64,000 nucleotides of DNA from Acidimicrobiia bacterium. Lineage in GTDB: Bacteria; Actinomycetota; Acidimicrobiia; IMCC26256; JAOSJL01. Numbering within the stretch: the first letter of the stretch is position 1; every line of letters starts with the position of its first letter. The translations under genes and the position numbers were made by a program. The stretch spans positions 558,001 through 622,000 of the forward strand of contig JAOSJL010000001.1 of the NCBI GenBank assembly GCA_027494115.1, read 5' to 3'. The notes under the pieces were generated by a model that searched no databases, was not told where the DNA came from, and saw nothing but the letters and a program-made list of their open reading frames with translations. Positions 19,001 through 36,700 of the stretch are shown here, piece by piece.

Positions 19001-22000
19001 TGGATGCCGTCGCCGCCGCCGATCTGGCGGGGACGGCCCTGCGACGGTGCGGGAGGCGTGCCCGCGTCGTAGGTGGGGTTGAGGCCGGCGGTGAAGGCGG
19101 TGTCGAGGTCGGTGTGGAAGGCCGCGAGCTCACCGACCGGCCTATCGGTGCGGAACGTTCCGGGGCGACTGCCGTTGCCCGGGTAGAAGAGCCACTGCCC
19201 GTCGACGAAGACGGCGCCGGTGAGGCCGGCCGATCCGAGTGCCTCGTAGCGGCCGCTGATGTAGTCGCTGAGTGCGCCCCACGTCTCGCCGTAGCGGGCG
19301 CGTTCTCCGTCGATGAACTCCTCCCATACGGCGGGGTCGACACCGGTGGGCGGGTCGGCGGCGTCGGCGTCCCACTCGAGTGAGCGATCGGCGAGGTCGG
19401 GATCCTCGAAGGGTGTGGCCCACACCGAGAACGTGATCTCCTCGTCGGTCAGCGGTGGCGTGTACCAGAGGGTGAGCGTGCGCGAGGCACCCGCCGGGAC
19501 CACGGGGCGCCCGGGCAGGACCGGCGGCGGTATGAGCGTGATGTCGTCGTCGGCGTCGGCCCGGTCGGGCAGGAGGTGGAGCTCGCCGCCGGCGTCGGCG
19601 GCCACGGTGAGCAGCGGGAGTCGGAGGTCGACGGCACCGGTGTTGGTGTACGTGAGCAAGACCGGGTTCGGCCGTTCCCAGCGCATCCGGTCGGGGGCGT
19701 CCACGCTCACCTCGAGCTCCGGAGCGCCACCGGCCTGCACCGTCAACGGATCGTCGGCCACGAGAGGTGCGTCGGCGCCGCGCTCCACGGTGAGCGTGTA
19801 CTCGCCCGGGGCGGCGCTCGTCAGGTCGAAGTTCGCCCACGCCGAGAACGTGTCCTCCACGAGCCAGTCGTCGGCCGTGATCACGTCGGATCCCCCGTCG
19901 GGGCCCGTCAAGGTGAACGACTCCGCTGTGTCGAAGCCGACGCCGCGGAGGTCGACGGTGACGGGCCCGGCGGTCCCAGCCACCTCGGGCGTACGGATCT
20001 CGACGGACTCCGGATGCACGCTGGGTCTCAGCGCGAAATCCGCGACGGCCAACGGCGAACGGTCCTCCAACGACACCAGGACGTAGAGAGGTTCGTCGCC
20101 ACCGGGCACGTCGAGGTCGACGTCCTGGCGCCCGTCGGTCTCGGTCTTGTGCGCAGCGGTGTTGAACACCGGGAACCGGCCCCGTTCGGCGACCACCCGC
20201 AGGTCTTGCGGGCTGAACTCGAACGCGAGCCTCAGCGCCTCGGGAGAGGGATCGATCCGGTAGAGCGCCGTGCTCCGGTCGGCAAACAGGGTGCCGTCGA
20301 CGAAGCCGTCGACGTCGAGCACCGGAGTGTCGATCGTGACGGTGTCGGTGCTCCACGAGGAGCCGTCGGGATCGTCCTGGGTGTAGTCGGCGGAGGTCTG
20401 GAACTCGTCGTCCCCCAGGGTGGTCACGGGCCCGCCGGCCGCGGCGGCGTGCTCCACGAGCCAGTGGTACTCGCCGTCGACCGCAGGTGGGACCCGGGCC
20501 CTCCGGAAGAACGTCTGCGTCTCGCCGGGCGCGAGCGTCACGTTCTCGCCGGCGGTCGTCTCGAAAGCGTCGAACGGCTCGGGAAGATTCACGAACAGGA
20601 ACGGATCTTCCTGACCCTCGGCGTTCTCGAGAAGCTCGATCTCGCCGCTCGGACGGATCAGCAGCGGCCACGGACCGGAGATCGGCTCGTCGCCGTCGTT
20701 GCGGATCGTGAACGTCACGTCGGCGTGGTCCTGTGAGGTGGCGGTGGCGGGGCCGCTCACGTCCTCGATGACGAACCCGTCGGGGACGGGCGGCGGCAGA
20801 GGTTCGGGATCGGGTTCGAGGATCTCCGCGGTGAGCTGAACGGCGCCACCGGTCGCGCTGAAGTCCACGGCCACGCGGCGGATCGCGCCGGGCGGTATCA
20901 GACCCGCCGGCACCGGCCCGTCGGCGGTGGGTGAGTCGTCGGGGCCGAACACCATGCTCGAGCTCGAGTAGCGCTGCTGGCCCGGGAGGCGCAACCGTGC
21001 GCCCACGGCGTCGATGCGGAACTCGGTGACGGGTAGGTCGGCACTGCCGGTGTTGCGCACGGTCGTGGTGAAGCGGCCGGTGAACCCGGGGCGAACCCGT
21101 GGCGGGGCGCTCGTGTAGAGCTCCAGGTGCCCGCCGGGATCGTCGGTGACACTGAAGGCGTCGGCGAGCACGAAGGGATCACCGTCGGGTCGCGTGGCAA
21201 CGAGGTCGTAGACCCCGGGCTCTGCGCCGAGGAGGTCGAACCGGGCGACGATCGTCGACCCGTCGACGGTGTTGGCGCGATCGGCGCGACGACCGTGTCG
21301 TCGTCGGCGACCAGCAGCGGCCGGGTGGACGGGTCGAAGCCGACCCCGTCGATGGTGAGCGTCGCGGTGCCCCGGTTGCTCCCCTCGTCGGGGTCCACGC
21401 CGAGGATGCCGAACGGGAGATCGGACGCCCGCACGGTGACGTCGGTACCCGTGCCCGCCGCGTCGCGACCGAGGAGACGCACGAACCACGTCCCCGCCCC
21501 GTCGGGGGGCAGCGCGACCTGGCGCGTCGTGGACGCGGGGTCGGGGAGGACGATGTCGCGCGCCGGCACCGGCACCCGGTCGCGCACGAGATCGACGGTG
21601 GCGATGTCGCCCACGGGGGCGAGGAGTTCGAACAGGGTGCTCTGGCCCTCGGCGACGGGGAGCTGCACGTAGTGGGCCCGGCCGTCCTCGAGCGTGAGAT
21701 CGAGGTCGGAACCGACGTCGAGTGTCGGGATGTCGAGCGTGACCGGTGGGGAGCGGCCGTCGTTGTTCGTCTCGGTGGACTCGTCGAGGAGGTCACGACT
21801 GTCGGCGCGCACGATCACCGTGTGATCACCAGACAGCAGGGGATCGAAGGGGGCCTCGACGGTCTCGGTGTACTCGGCTCCCGCCGCGAGCACCCCGGAC
21901 CGTGGAACGGTCCCGAGGAGGCGGTCGTCGAGGTCCCACGTGTCGTCGGCCGAGAGCCAGACGGAGTCGGTCCACGACCCGTCGGCCGGGCCGTCGCCGT

Positions 22001-24656
22001 CGTTGCGGGCGGTGTAGGAGATCTCGGCCGGCGCACCCGGTTCGACCTCGTCCGGCGCAGTGACCTCGTCCACCGCCAGGTCGGGCTCGCCGGAAGGCGG
22101 CACACCCGTGCCTTCCCGCAGCAACGCGACGACCGACTGCGCGGGCGGCGACGGGTTCGCGGTGCGCGACACGACCGCGTCGAGGTCGTCGTCACCGTCG
22201 AGGTCGCCGAAGTCGATGCCACCCGGGCGGGCTTCGCCGGCGGTGAACCGCAACGGGGCGCCGAAGCTGCCGTCGCCGTTCCCGGGGAGAACCTCGAGAC
22301 CGAAGGCGGTCGAGTTGGCCGCGGCGTCGAGGGCGCCGTCACCGTCGATGTCGACGAGCCGGGTCGAATGCCGCGGCGACGCCCGGTGCTCGACCGGGTC
22401 GGCGAAGACGCCGCTGCCGTCGTTGAGTCGCGGCGCAACCGACCCCTCGTCGTCATCACGGCTGTCGCGGAAGAGCACCGGGTCGAGGTCATCGTCACCG
22501 TCGACGTCGCCGAGCTCCAGACCGAGGACCAGCGAGCCCGCGGGGAAACCGGCGTCGTTCGACACCTCCGGCGCCGCGAAGGTGGCATCGCCGTTGTTGC
22601 GGACCGTCACGAGCCGCGCCACCGAGCCGAGCGTCCCGGTCAGGTGAGCCACCACGTCGATGTCGTCGTCACCGTCCACGTCGCCGACCTCGAGCACCGG
22701 CGCGCTGCCGACGCCGAGAGTGACCGGATCGGCCTCGCTCCATTCGCGCGTCGAGCTGTCCTGACGAAAGACGCGTGCCACGACGTTGCCGCTGCCATCG
22801 GTGGACGTCAGCACGACATCGAGATCATCATCGCCGTCGAAATCGTCCACGCCGAGCGAGTTGGCCCTCGTGAGAAAAGCGCTCACCGTTCCGATCGTGA
22901 CGGCCTCCGAGACGCCGCCGGTACCGTCGCCGTAGAGCACTCCTCCGTCACGGCACACGAGATCCAGGTGCGTGTCGCGGTCGACGTCGGTGAGCGTGAA
23001 GTCGCGACCAGCGGTGCACGGGCCGAACGGAACGGTGTCGATGACGGGTTCGCCGAACGTCCCGTCACCGGCTCCGGGGAGGTAGCCGAGCCGCCCGGGG
23101 CTTCGGTTGAGGAACACGACGTCCTGGGTGCCGTTCTCGTCCCAGTCGGCCACGGCCAACACGTCGCCTGCGTTGTCCGCGAAGTTGAGCTGGGAACCCG
23201 CGCCGAATACTTCGGGTGCCCTCAACCGGCCGGGTGACGAGGGATCGCCGTCGAGGATCACGATCCCGCCCGGTCGGAAGCGGGCCGGGTCGAAGGCCAC
23301 CGCCAGATCGATCGCTCCGTCGCCGTCGAGATCGTCGGGCCACACCGCGAGGCTCTGCGACAGATCGCGGTAGTGCTGGCCGAAGTTGTCTTCCGTTGCC
23401 GGGAAGTCGGCATCACTACCCGAGCCCGGCGCCCACACATCGGTCGCGAACCGCCCGGCTCCATCGTTGCGCGCGATCGTGACGACGTCCTGGTCGTAGT
23501 GGTTGAGCACCACATCGAGATCGCCGTCGCCGTCGACATCGCTCGGAGGCGTCGGGTAGCCGTCGACCGACCCCGTGTTGCGAAGACCCATGTTCTCGAT
23601 CGGGGTGAAGGCCTCGGGCGTCACCGCAGGATCGGGAACGGTGAAGTTCCCGGCACCGTCGCCGGGCAGGGTGACGAGGCACTCCGGACAACCCGGCACG
23701 GTCGCGGGCCCGGCCGCCACGAGGTCGGTGGCGCCGTCGCCGGTGAAGTCGTCGGCCCAGAGCTTGTGGGGCCGACCTGCCGTGCCGAACGGTAGGAGCG
23801 AGACCGGCGGGCCGAAACCACCGCCACCGTCGTGGAGGAAGACGTACACCCGACGACCCGCCCACGTGCCGGCGGCGAGATCGAGCCCGTTCTGGCCGTC
23901 GAAGTCGCCGACGGCCACCGAATAGGGTGCGTCCCCGGTCGTGACGTCGACAGGGATGTCGAAGGTCCCGTCGCCGGCGCCGGCGAGGAACGACACGGAG
24001 TCGTCGTTGGGGTTGACGGTGACGAGGTCGAGGACGCCGTCGCCGTCGACGTCGGCCGCGACGAGATCGTCGGGGCCCGACGCCATCGGGGTGAACACCG
24101 GCGTTCCGAGCGCGCCCGTTCCGTCATTGGGGAAGAAGCGGACCTCGGGTTGATCGGGAACGCTGACCACGACATCGAGGTCGTCGTCATCGTCGAAATC
24201 GCCGAGCACGAGGCCCCGCACACCCGGTGACTTGGCATCCGGCAGTGGATAGGAGGTCGGGTTCTCGAAGGTACCGTCACCGTTCCCGCGTATGACGGCC
24301 AGGTACGACCAGTCGAGAGGGTTGAGGTTGCCGCGGTAGTACGCCGCGACGAGATCCGAGAACCCGTCGCCGTTCAGGTCACCGACCGCGAGCGAGCGGA
24401 CCTCGAGCGTGCCTTTCTCGGGATCGCCGGGGGTGTTCTCGATGACGAGCGGGGCCGCCCGCCCCTGTTCGAACGCGAACCCCTCGGGCGGTTCCACCGA
24501 GGCGGGCCGCAGCGCGCCGTCCTCGCGGGGCACGAACGCGCTGCGCGCGGCTCCTGCGGCCGAACCGGCCGTCGCGGAGCTCGGCACGGCCAGTGACAGA
24601 CCGACACCGATGGCGACGGCCACGCACAGACTTCGGCACCCGCCTGGTCGTGCCAC
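16021..24656 (-). CDS. Giant secreted multidomain protein: FG-GAP repeats, CARDB, clan-CD peptidase-like domain, Ig repeats, RTX
   Basis: One gene of about 2,877 codons once four single-base breaks are repaired (about 21265-21290 missing base; extra bases in the runs at 17742-17746, 17529-17531 and 16172-16175). GTG start at 24656 with GGGGAG RBS. Domains: signal peptide (about 1-30); about 14 FG-GAP/VCBS blades with DxDGDxxxD calcium loops (to about residue 830); CARDB (about 850-960); Ig-like/NEW1-type modules. Next is a caspase/legumain-like fold (about 1885-2060) with FVMNSSHG and LFLNDSCYS as the likely His/Cys dyad. A DPNEILGPAG domain, two cadherin-type Ig repeats (VNDPPVARDDE between them) and RTX nonapeptides (GGDGPDVLFGGSGDD) close it. 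The combination suggests a calcium-dependent exoprotein; substrate unknown. Confidence 0.85.
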
Positions 24657-24713
24657 GGGCGAACTCCCCGCTCGGACCTCTCACGCTCCGGCGTCGAATG
24701 TACACCTGTCGTG

Positions 24714-24729
24714 GTAACAGACGAGTAAC
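24714..24729 (-). promoter_or_regulatory. GTAAC-N6-GTAAC direct repeat upstream of the giant gene
   Basis: On the plus strand GTAAC (24714-24718), six bases, GTAAC (24725-24729): an 11-bp-period direct repeat about 58 bp before the GTG start. This spacing is typical of OmpR-family response-regulator boxes; AfsQ1/MtrA-type sites in actinobacteria have the form GTnAC-N6-GTnAC. A near-identical 19-mer precedes the secreted-protein gene at 52.7 kb. A TACATT about 20 bp downstream could be the -10. Confidence 0.6.
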
Positions 24730-24748
24730 AGACTGCGCCTCTGGCGTC

Positions 24749-24801
24749 GCGTGATGCGTCCGAGAGGCTCGCATAGCGCGCGCCAGGGACGCATCTATCG
24801 A
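24749..24801. repeat. 53-bp palindromic repeat, copy B
   Basis: Exact copy of 15853-15905. It begins 12 bp beyond the rpsJ stop on the minus strand, so the hairpin could end transcription of the tuf-rpsJ unit, although no T tract follows. Together with copy A it brackets the whole giant-protein gene and its promoter (about 8.9 kb). Confidence 0.9.
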
Positions 24802-24813
24802 TGTGTGACCGGG

Positions 24814-25143
24814 TCAGACGCCCTGGATCTTGATCTCGATGTCGACGCCGGCGGGGAGGTCGAGGCGCTGGAGCGACTCGACGGTCTGACTCGTCGGCTC
24901 GACGATGTCGAGAAGGCGCTTGTGGATGCGCATCTCGAAGTGCTCCCGGCTGTCCTTGTCGACGTGCGGTGAGCGGATCACGCAGTACCGGTGGATCTCG
25001 GTCGGCAACGGCACGGGACCGCGCACCTTCGCGTTGGTACGCACGACCGTCTCGACGATCTTCTTCGTCGACTGGTCGATGATCTCGTGGTCGTAGGCCT
25101 TGAGCCTGATGCGGATCTTCTGACCCGTCGCGGTAGCTGCCAT
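24814..25143 (-). CDS. rpsJ: 30S ribosomal protein S10
   Basis: Head protein of the 30S subunit and NusG/NusB partner in antitermination. The 109-aa product has [40 protein letters not shown] and the C-terminus [14 protein letters not shown]. It follows tuf1 by 15 bp. Normally the S10 operon continues with rplC; here the 53-bp palindromic repeat and about 14 kb of foreign genes intervene. Confidence 0.98.
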   Translation of the reverse strand: MAATATGQKIRIRLKAYDHEIIDQSTKKIVETVVRTNAKVRGPVPLPTEIHRYCVIRSPHVDKDSREHFEMRIHKRLLDIVEPTSQTVESLQRLDLPAGVDIEIKIQGV

Positions 25144-25158
25144 GTGTGGTCGTCGCCT

Positions 25159-26346
25159 CTATTCGATGATCTTGGTGACGCGGCCGGATCCGACGGTGCG
25201 GCCACCTTCTCGAATGGCGAACAACAGGCCTTCTTCCATCGCGATCGGGTTGATCAACTCGACGGTCATCTCGGTGTTGTCGCCGGGCATCACCATCTCG
25301 GTGCCCTCGGGCAACTCGATACTGCCGGTGATATCCGTCGTACGGAAATAGAACTGCGGACGGTAGTTCCCGAAAAACGGTGTGTGACGCCCACCCTCGT
25401 CCTTGGTCAACACATAGACCTGACCTTCGAACTTGGTGTGCGGCGTGATGCTGCCCGGCTTGGCCAATACCTGACCGCGCTCCACGTCCTCTTTGGCCGT
25501 GCCACGCAACAACGCACCGATGTTGTCGCCCGCACGACCCTCATCCAAGAGCTTTCTGAACATCTCCACACCGGTGACCGTCGTGTTCGGTGTGTCTTTG
25601 ATCCCGACGATCTCCACCTCGTCGTTCACATGCACGATCCCACGCTCCACACGCCCGGTCACGACCGTGCCACGACCCGTGATCGTGAACACATCCTCGA
25701 TCGGCATCAAAAACGCCTTGTCGACATCACGGGTCGGCTCAGGGACGTACTCGTCGACCTTTTCCATCAACTCCAACACCTGCGCCCCCGCATCGGCGTC
25801 GCCCTCCAAAGCCTTCAACGCCGAGACCGCCACGATCGGCACCTCATCACCATCGAAGCCGTACTCGGTGAGCAACTCACGCACCTCGAGCTCCACCAAC
25901 TCCATGATCTCTTCATCATCGACCATGTCGGCCTTGTTCAACGCCACCACAATCGACGGCACACCCACCTGACGGGCCAGAAGAACATGCTCACGCGTCT
26001 GAGGCATCGGCCCGTCAGTAGCGGCCACCACCAAAATCGCGCCGTCCATCTGAGCGGCACCCGTGATCATGTTCTTGATGTAATCCGCATGCCCCGGACA
26101 ATCCACATGCGCGTAATGACGATTCTCCGTCTCATACTCCACATGCGAGATCGAAATCGTGATCCCCCGCTCCTTTTCCTCAGGAGCCTTGTCGATCGAA
26201 TCAAACGGCGAAAAATTCACATCCGGATTCTGATCCGCCAACACCTTGGTGATCGCCGCCGTCAACGTCGTCTTCCCATGATCGATATGACCAATCGTCC
26301 CAACATTCAAATGCGGCTTCGTCCGCTCGAACTTCTCCTTCGACAT
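25159..26346 (-). CDS. tuf: Elongation factor Tu, copy 1
   Basis: GTPase delivering aminoacyl-tRNA to the ribosome, 395 aa. G1 [15 protein letters not shown]3 DCPGHADY and G4 NKADM are intact, as is the domain 2/3 region. ATG at 26346 gives the family N-terminus [20 protein letters not shown]. Copy 2 at 42441-43628 differs by one residue (GDADAGAQ here, GDAEAGAQ there) and about a dozen bases. Much of the coding strand is visibly less GC-biased than the neighbours (for example TTGATATGACC-like stretches). fusA is upstream, rpsJ downstream. Confidence 0.98.
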   Translation of the reverse strand: MSKEKFERTKPHLNVGTIGHIDHGKTTLTAAITKVLADQNPDVNFSPFDSIDKAPEEKERGITISISHVEYETENRHYAHVDCPGHADYIKNMITGAAQMDGAILVVAATDGPMPQTREHVLLARQVGVPSIVVALNKADMVDDEEIMELVELEVRELLTEYGFDGDEVPIVAVSALKALEGDADAGAQVLELMEKVDEYVPEPTRDVDKAFLMPIEDVFTITGRGTVVTGRVERGIVHVNDEVEIVGIKDTPNTTVTGVEMFRKLLDEGRAGDNIGALLRGTAKEDVERGQVLAKPGSITPHTKFEGQVYVLTKDEGGRHTPFFGNYRPQFYFRTTDITGSIELPEGTEMVMPGDNTEMTVELINPIAMEEGLLFAIREGGRTVGSGRVTKIIE

Positions 26347-26434
26347 GGGTGTGACTGCTCCTCGTGTCCTTCTGGCTCTTGTGACGGGACTTGGTTGGTG
26401 GTTTCGGTCTAATTGATTCGATCTGACATGTGAC

Positions 26435-26455
26435 GACCGGCCCGCCGGGCCGGTC
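26435..26455 (-). promoter_or_regulatory. Perfect 9-bp stem hairpin between fusA and tuf1
   Basis: GACCGGCCC-GGC-GGGCCGGTC on the minus strand, 7 bp after the fusA stop. No T-run follows, so it is not a classical intrinsic terminator. It may act as a processing site, partial attenuator or 3' end stabiliser between fusA and tuf1, whose start is about 90 bp further on. Confidence 0.6.
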
Positions 26456-26461
26456 GGTGGC

Positions 26462-28555
<2,094 letters not shown>

Positions 28556-28570
28556 CTGACGTCGCTCCGC

Positions 28571-29041
28571 CTACCAGCGGTAGTGAGCGAAGGCCTTGTT
28601 CGACTCCGCCATCTTCTGAAGGTCTTCGCGGCGCTTGATGGCGGCACCGATGCCGTTGCTCGCGTCGAGCAGCTCGTTCGCCAGACGCTCCGGCATTGTC
28701 TTCTCACGTCGCTGACGCGCGTAGCCGACGATCCAACGGATCGCGAGCGTCGTGGCACGGCGGGGTCGAACCTCGACGGGAACCTGATACGTGGCGCCAC
28801 CGACGCGCCGCGATCGGACCTCGAGAGCGGGTCGAACGTTCTCGACAGCACGCTTCAACGTGGCGATCGGCTCGGAACCGGTCTTCTGTTCCATCTCTTC
28901 GAGCGCGGTGTAGACGATCTGTTCGGCCTGCGAGCGCTTCCCGCGCTGGAGAACCTTGTTGATGACCTGCGTGACGACGACCGACTTGTGGACGGGATCG
29001 GGCTTCAGGTCACGACGGGAGGCGGGTCCCTTGCGAGGCAT
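28571..29041 (-). CDS. rpsG: 30S ribosomal protein S7
   Basis: Primary 16S 3'-domain binder; in E. coli it also represses the str operon. The 156-aa product has [40 protein letters not shown] and ends [12 protein letters not shown]. The gap to rpsL is 2 bp. Confidence 0.98.
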   Translation of the reverse strand: MPRKGPASRRDLKPDPVHKSVVVTQVINKVLQRGKRSQAEQIVYTALEEMEQKTGSEPIATLKRAVENVRPALEVRSRRVGGATYQVPVEVRPRRATTLAIRWIVGYARQRREKTMPERLANELLDASNGIGAAIKRREDLQKMAESNKAFAHYRW

Positions 29042-29043
29042 CG

Positions 29044-29412
29044 TCAGTCCTTCTTGGAGCCGTAGCGGCTACGGGCCTGCTTGCGATCGGAGACCCCGCT
29101 CGCGTCGAGCGCGCCGCGCACGACCTTGTAACGGACACCGGGAAGGTCTTTCACACGACCGCCACGCACGAGCACGATCGAGTGTTCCTGGAGGTTGTGA
29201 CCTTCACCCGGGATGTACGCCGTGATCTCCATGCCCGTGGAGAGACGGATACGCGCGACCTTGCGCAGCGCGGAGTTCGGCTTCTTGGGGGTGTGGGTGA
29301 ACACGCGCGTGCACACACCACGTCGCTGCGGCGAGCCCTTCAGGCCCGGCGTGGACGACTTCTCGGTCTTGCGCTGCCGGCCCTTGCGGACCAGTTGCTG
29401 AATCGTGGGCAC
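29044..29412 (-). CDS. rpsL: 30S ribosomal protein S12
   Basis: Decoding-centre protein, 122 aa. The start is GTG at 29412 ([13 protein letters not shown]), as the upstream open codons are not homologous. [15 protein letters not shown] and [20 protein letters not shown] are intact. The lysines in both segments that are altered in streptomycin-resistant mutants are wild type, so target-based resistance is not predicted. It is first gene of the rpsL-rpsG-fusA-tuf-rpsJ unit. Confidence 0.97.
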   Translation of the reverse strand: MPTIQQLVRKGRQRKTEKSSTPGLKGSPQRRGVCTRVFTHTPKKPNSALRKVARIRLSTGMEITAYIPGEGHNLQEHSIVLVRGGRVKDLPGVRYKVVRGALDASGVSDRKQARSRYGSKKD

Positions 29413-29479
29413 AGGTGTCCTCGTGGGCAGGAGATTTCGGGGGAAAAGCACGCCGCGACCGTGGCTGGGCCGACGGGTC

Positions 29480-29509
29480 AGGTTACAGGACGGGCCGCCC
29501 CCACCGAAA
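29480..29509 (-). promoter_or_regulatory. Candidate promoter of the str operon (rpsL)
   Basis: In the 228-bp interval between rpoC and rpsL, TTTCGG (29504-29509) and TAACCT (29480-29485) are 18 bp apart, about 70 bp before the rpsL GTG. The match to a housekeeping promoter is moderate. Nothing else codes in this interval. Confidence 0.4.
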
Positions 29510-29640
29510 TCCGGGAAAGGAGCTTCGGATCAGTCTGACGTGGGATCGAGAGGCGCCACGCGGCCCTGTGCCTCACCGGGGTTCAGCGCCCGGAACAGGC
29601 CCCGGCAGCCAGGAGTCCGCCGACGCCAGACACATCAGCG

Positions 29641-33675
<4,035 letters not shown>

Positions 33676-33702
33676 TGTCTTCTGCCTCGCTTGCTCGGTT
33701 GC

Positions 33703-36700
33703 CTAGAAGGCGGGCTGTTCGCGGCGTCGTCGTTCGTCTTCCTCGTCGGTCCCCCGCTCGGGCCGTGAGAGATCGATGCCGAGTGATTCGGTCGTGCGGA
33801 ACGCGTCTTCGTCGAGCTCGCGGATCTCGACCTCTTCACCGGCCTCGTCCATCACCCTCACGTTGAGACACAGAGCCTGCATCTCCTTGATGAGGACCTT
33901 GAACGACTCGGGGATACCCGGCTCGGGGATGTTCTCGCCCTTGACGATGGCCTCGTAGACCTTGACGCGGCCGAGCACGTCGTCGGACTTGATCGTCAGG
34001 AGCTCCTGGAGCGCGTAGCTGGAGCCGTAGGCCTCGAGGGCCCACACCTCCATCTCCCCGAAGCGCTGACCACCGAACTGCGCCTTTCCACCCAGGGGCT
34101 GCTGCGTGATCATCGAGTAGGGACCCGTGGAACGCGCGTGGATCTTGTCGTCGACGAGGTGCGCCAGCTTCAGGATGTACATGTAGCCGACCGTGACCGG
34201 CTGGTCGTAGGCCTCGCCGCTGCGACCGTCGTAGAGCGTCGCCTTGCCGTCGGGACCGACCATCCGTGCGCCGTTGACGCCGTCGGGGTTCATCTTCGTG
34301 AAGAGCTCTTCGATCGTGGCCGGCTCGCCCTCGCTGCGCTCGTCCCAGTGCGCGCCGTCGAAGACGGGGCTGGCGATCCACTCGGCGGGCTCGGTGACGG
34401 GACGCGTCTTCTCGGGCGCTGCCGGAGCGGGGCGCTCCTCGTCCCAGCCGTGACGTGCCACGTAGCCGAGGTGTGCCTCGAGGACCTGGCCCACGTTCAT
34501 ACGGCTCGGCACACCCAGGGGGTTGAGCACGATGTCGACGGGCGTGCCGTCCTCGAGGAACGGCATGTCCTCCATCGGGAGGATCTTCGAGATGACGCCC
34601 TTGTTGCCGTGACGACCCGCGAGCTTGTCGCCCTCGGAGATCTTGCGCTTCTGCGCCACGTACACACGGACCAGTTCGTTGACGCCGGGAGGAAGCTCGT
34701 CGCCGTCGTCGCGCGAGAAGCGCTTCAGGTCGATGACCTGTCCGGTCTCACCGTGCGGGACCTTGAGGGAGGTGTCGCGCACCTCACGGGCCTTCTCACC
34801 GAAGATCGCGCGGAGCAGCCGCTCTTCGGGTGTCAGCTCGGTCTCTCCCTTGGGCGTGACCTTGCCGACGAGGATGTCGCCGGGGCCGACCTCGGCGCCG
34901 ATGCGGATGATCCCGCGCTCGTCGAGGTCGGCGAGGATCTCCTCGGAGAGATTCGGGATGTCGCGGGTGATCTCCTCGGCACCGAGCTTCGTGTCGCGGG
35001 CGTCGATCTCGTGCTCCTCGATGTGGATCGACGTGAGGACGTCGTCGCGCACGAGTCGCTGGGAGATGACGATGGCGTCTTCGAAGTTGTGGCCCTTCCA
35101 CGGCATGAACGCCACGAGGAGGTTCTTGCCGAGCGCCAACTCACCGCGCTGGGTCGACGGACCGTCGGCGAGAACATCGCCCTTCTTGACGGTGTCGCCC
35201 TCGCTCACCCGCGGCTTCTGGTTGATACAGGTGCCCTGGTTCGAGCGACGGAACTTCGACAGGCGGTAGGTGCTCGTCCCTTCCTTGTTGTAGTCGACGG
35301 TGACAGAGTCGCCGGTGACAGCGCTGACGGTTCCGGCGTCTTCGGCGAGCACCATGTCGCCCGCGTCGTGCGCCGCGCGCTGCTCGACGCCGGTGCCGAT
35401 GAACGGCGCCGTGGCCCGGAGCAGCGGAACCGCCTGGCGCTGCATGTTGGCGCCCATCAGGGCACGGTTCGCGTCGTCGTGCTCGAGGAACGGGATCAGC
35501 GCCGTGGCGACCGAGACCATCTGCTTGGGCGACACGTCCATGTAGTCGACCTGGGTCGGCTCCACGTAGGCGACCTCACCCCGCTGGGCGCGAACGAGCA
35601 CACGTTCGTTGAGGAAGTTCCCCTTCTCGTCGAGCGGCGCGTTGGCCTGCGCGATGACGACACGGTCTTCGTCGTCGGCGGCGAGGTATTCGACCTCCTC
35701 GAGCGCCCGGCCCTTCACGACCTTGCGGTAGGGCGTCTCGATGAACCCGAACTCGTTGATCCGCGCGTAGCTCGACAGGTAGCCGATGAGGCCGATGTTC
35801 GGACCCTCCGGCGTCTCGATCGGGCACATCCGGCCGTAGTGGGAGTGGTGGACGTCGCGGACCTCGAAGCCCGCGCGCTCACGTGACAGGCCGCCCGGCC
35901 CGAGAGCCGAGAGGCGCCGCTTGTGGGTGAGGCCCGACAGCGGGTTCGTCTGGTCCATGAACTGGCTGAGCTGCGAGGACCCGAAGAACTCCTTGATCGC
36001 CGCCACCACCGGGCGGATGTTGATCAGTGTCTGGGGCGTGATCGCCTCGACGTCCTGGGTCGTCATGCGCTCGCGCACGACGCGCTCCATGCGGGAGAGC
36101 CCGACACGCACCTGGTTCTGGATCAGCTCACCGACCGAGCGGACCCGACGGTTGCCGAAGTGGTCGATGTCGTCGGGGAAGTACCCCATGTCGTTGTTGG
36201 CGAGCTTCACCAGGTAGGAGACCGTGGCGAGGATGTCGGCGCGCGTGAGCGTGAGGTCCTTGGAGTCGGCCTCGGGCGCGACGAGGTCGAAGGCCTTGAG
36301 GTCGACGTTGCCGTACTCGTCCTGGAGCTTCTTGGTGACCTTGTGACGACCGACCTTGGCGAGGTCGTAACGCTTCGGGTTGAAGAACAGGTTCTCGATC
36401 AGCGTGCGCGCGGATTCGGGCGTGGGCGGCTCACCCGGGCGGAGCTTGCGGTAGATGTCGATGAACGCTTCGTCGACGGTCTCGGTGTTGTCCTTCTCGA
36501 GCGTGTTCGCGATCGACTCGTAGGCGTTGCCGTTCTCGTCGGTGAACAGCCCGAGGAGCTCTTCGTCGCTCTCGCCGAACCCGAGGGCCTTCAACAGGAT
36601 CGTGATCGGCTGCTTGCGCTTGCGGTCGACACGGACGTGGACGATGTTCTTCTTGTCGACCTCGAACTCGAGCCACGCGCCGCGACCCGGGATCATCTTG

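Noticed and set aside
14658-24656. Insertion sequence or transposase responsible for the S10-operon insertion
   Set aside because: No DDE/serine/tyrosine recombinase motif or IS-like terminal inverted repeats with an internal transposase could be found; only the 53-bp palindromic repeats.
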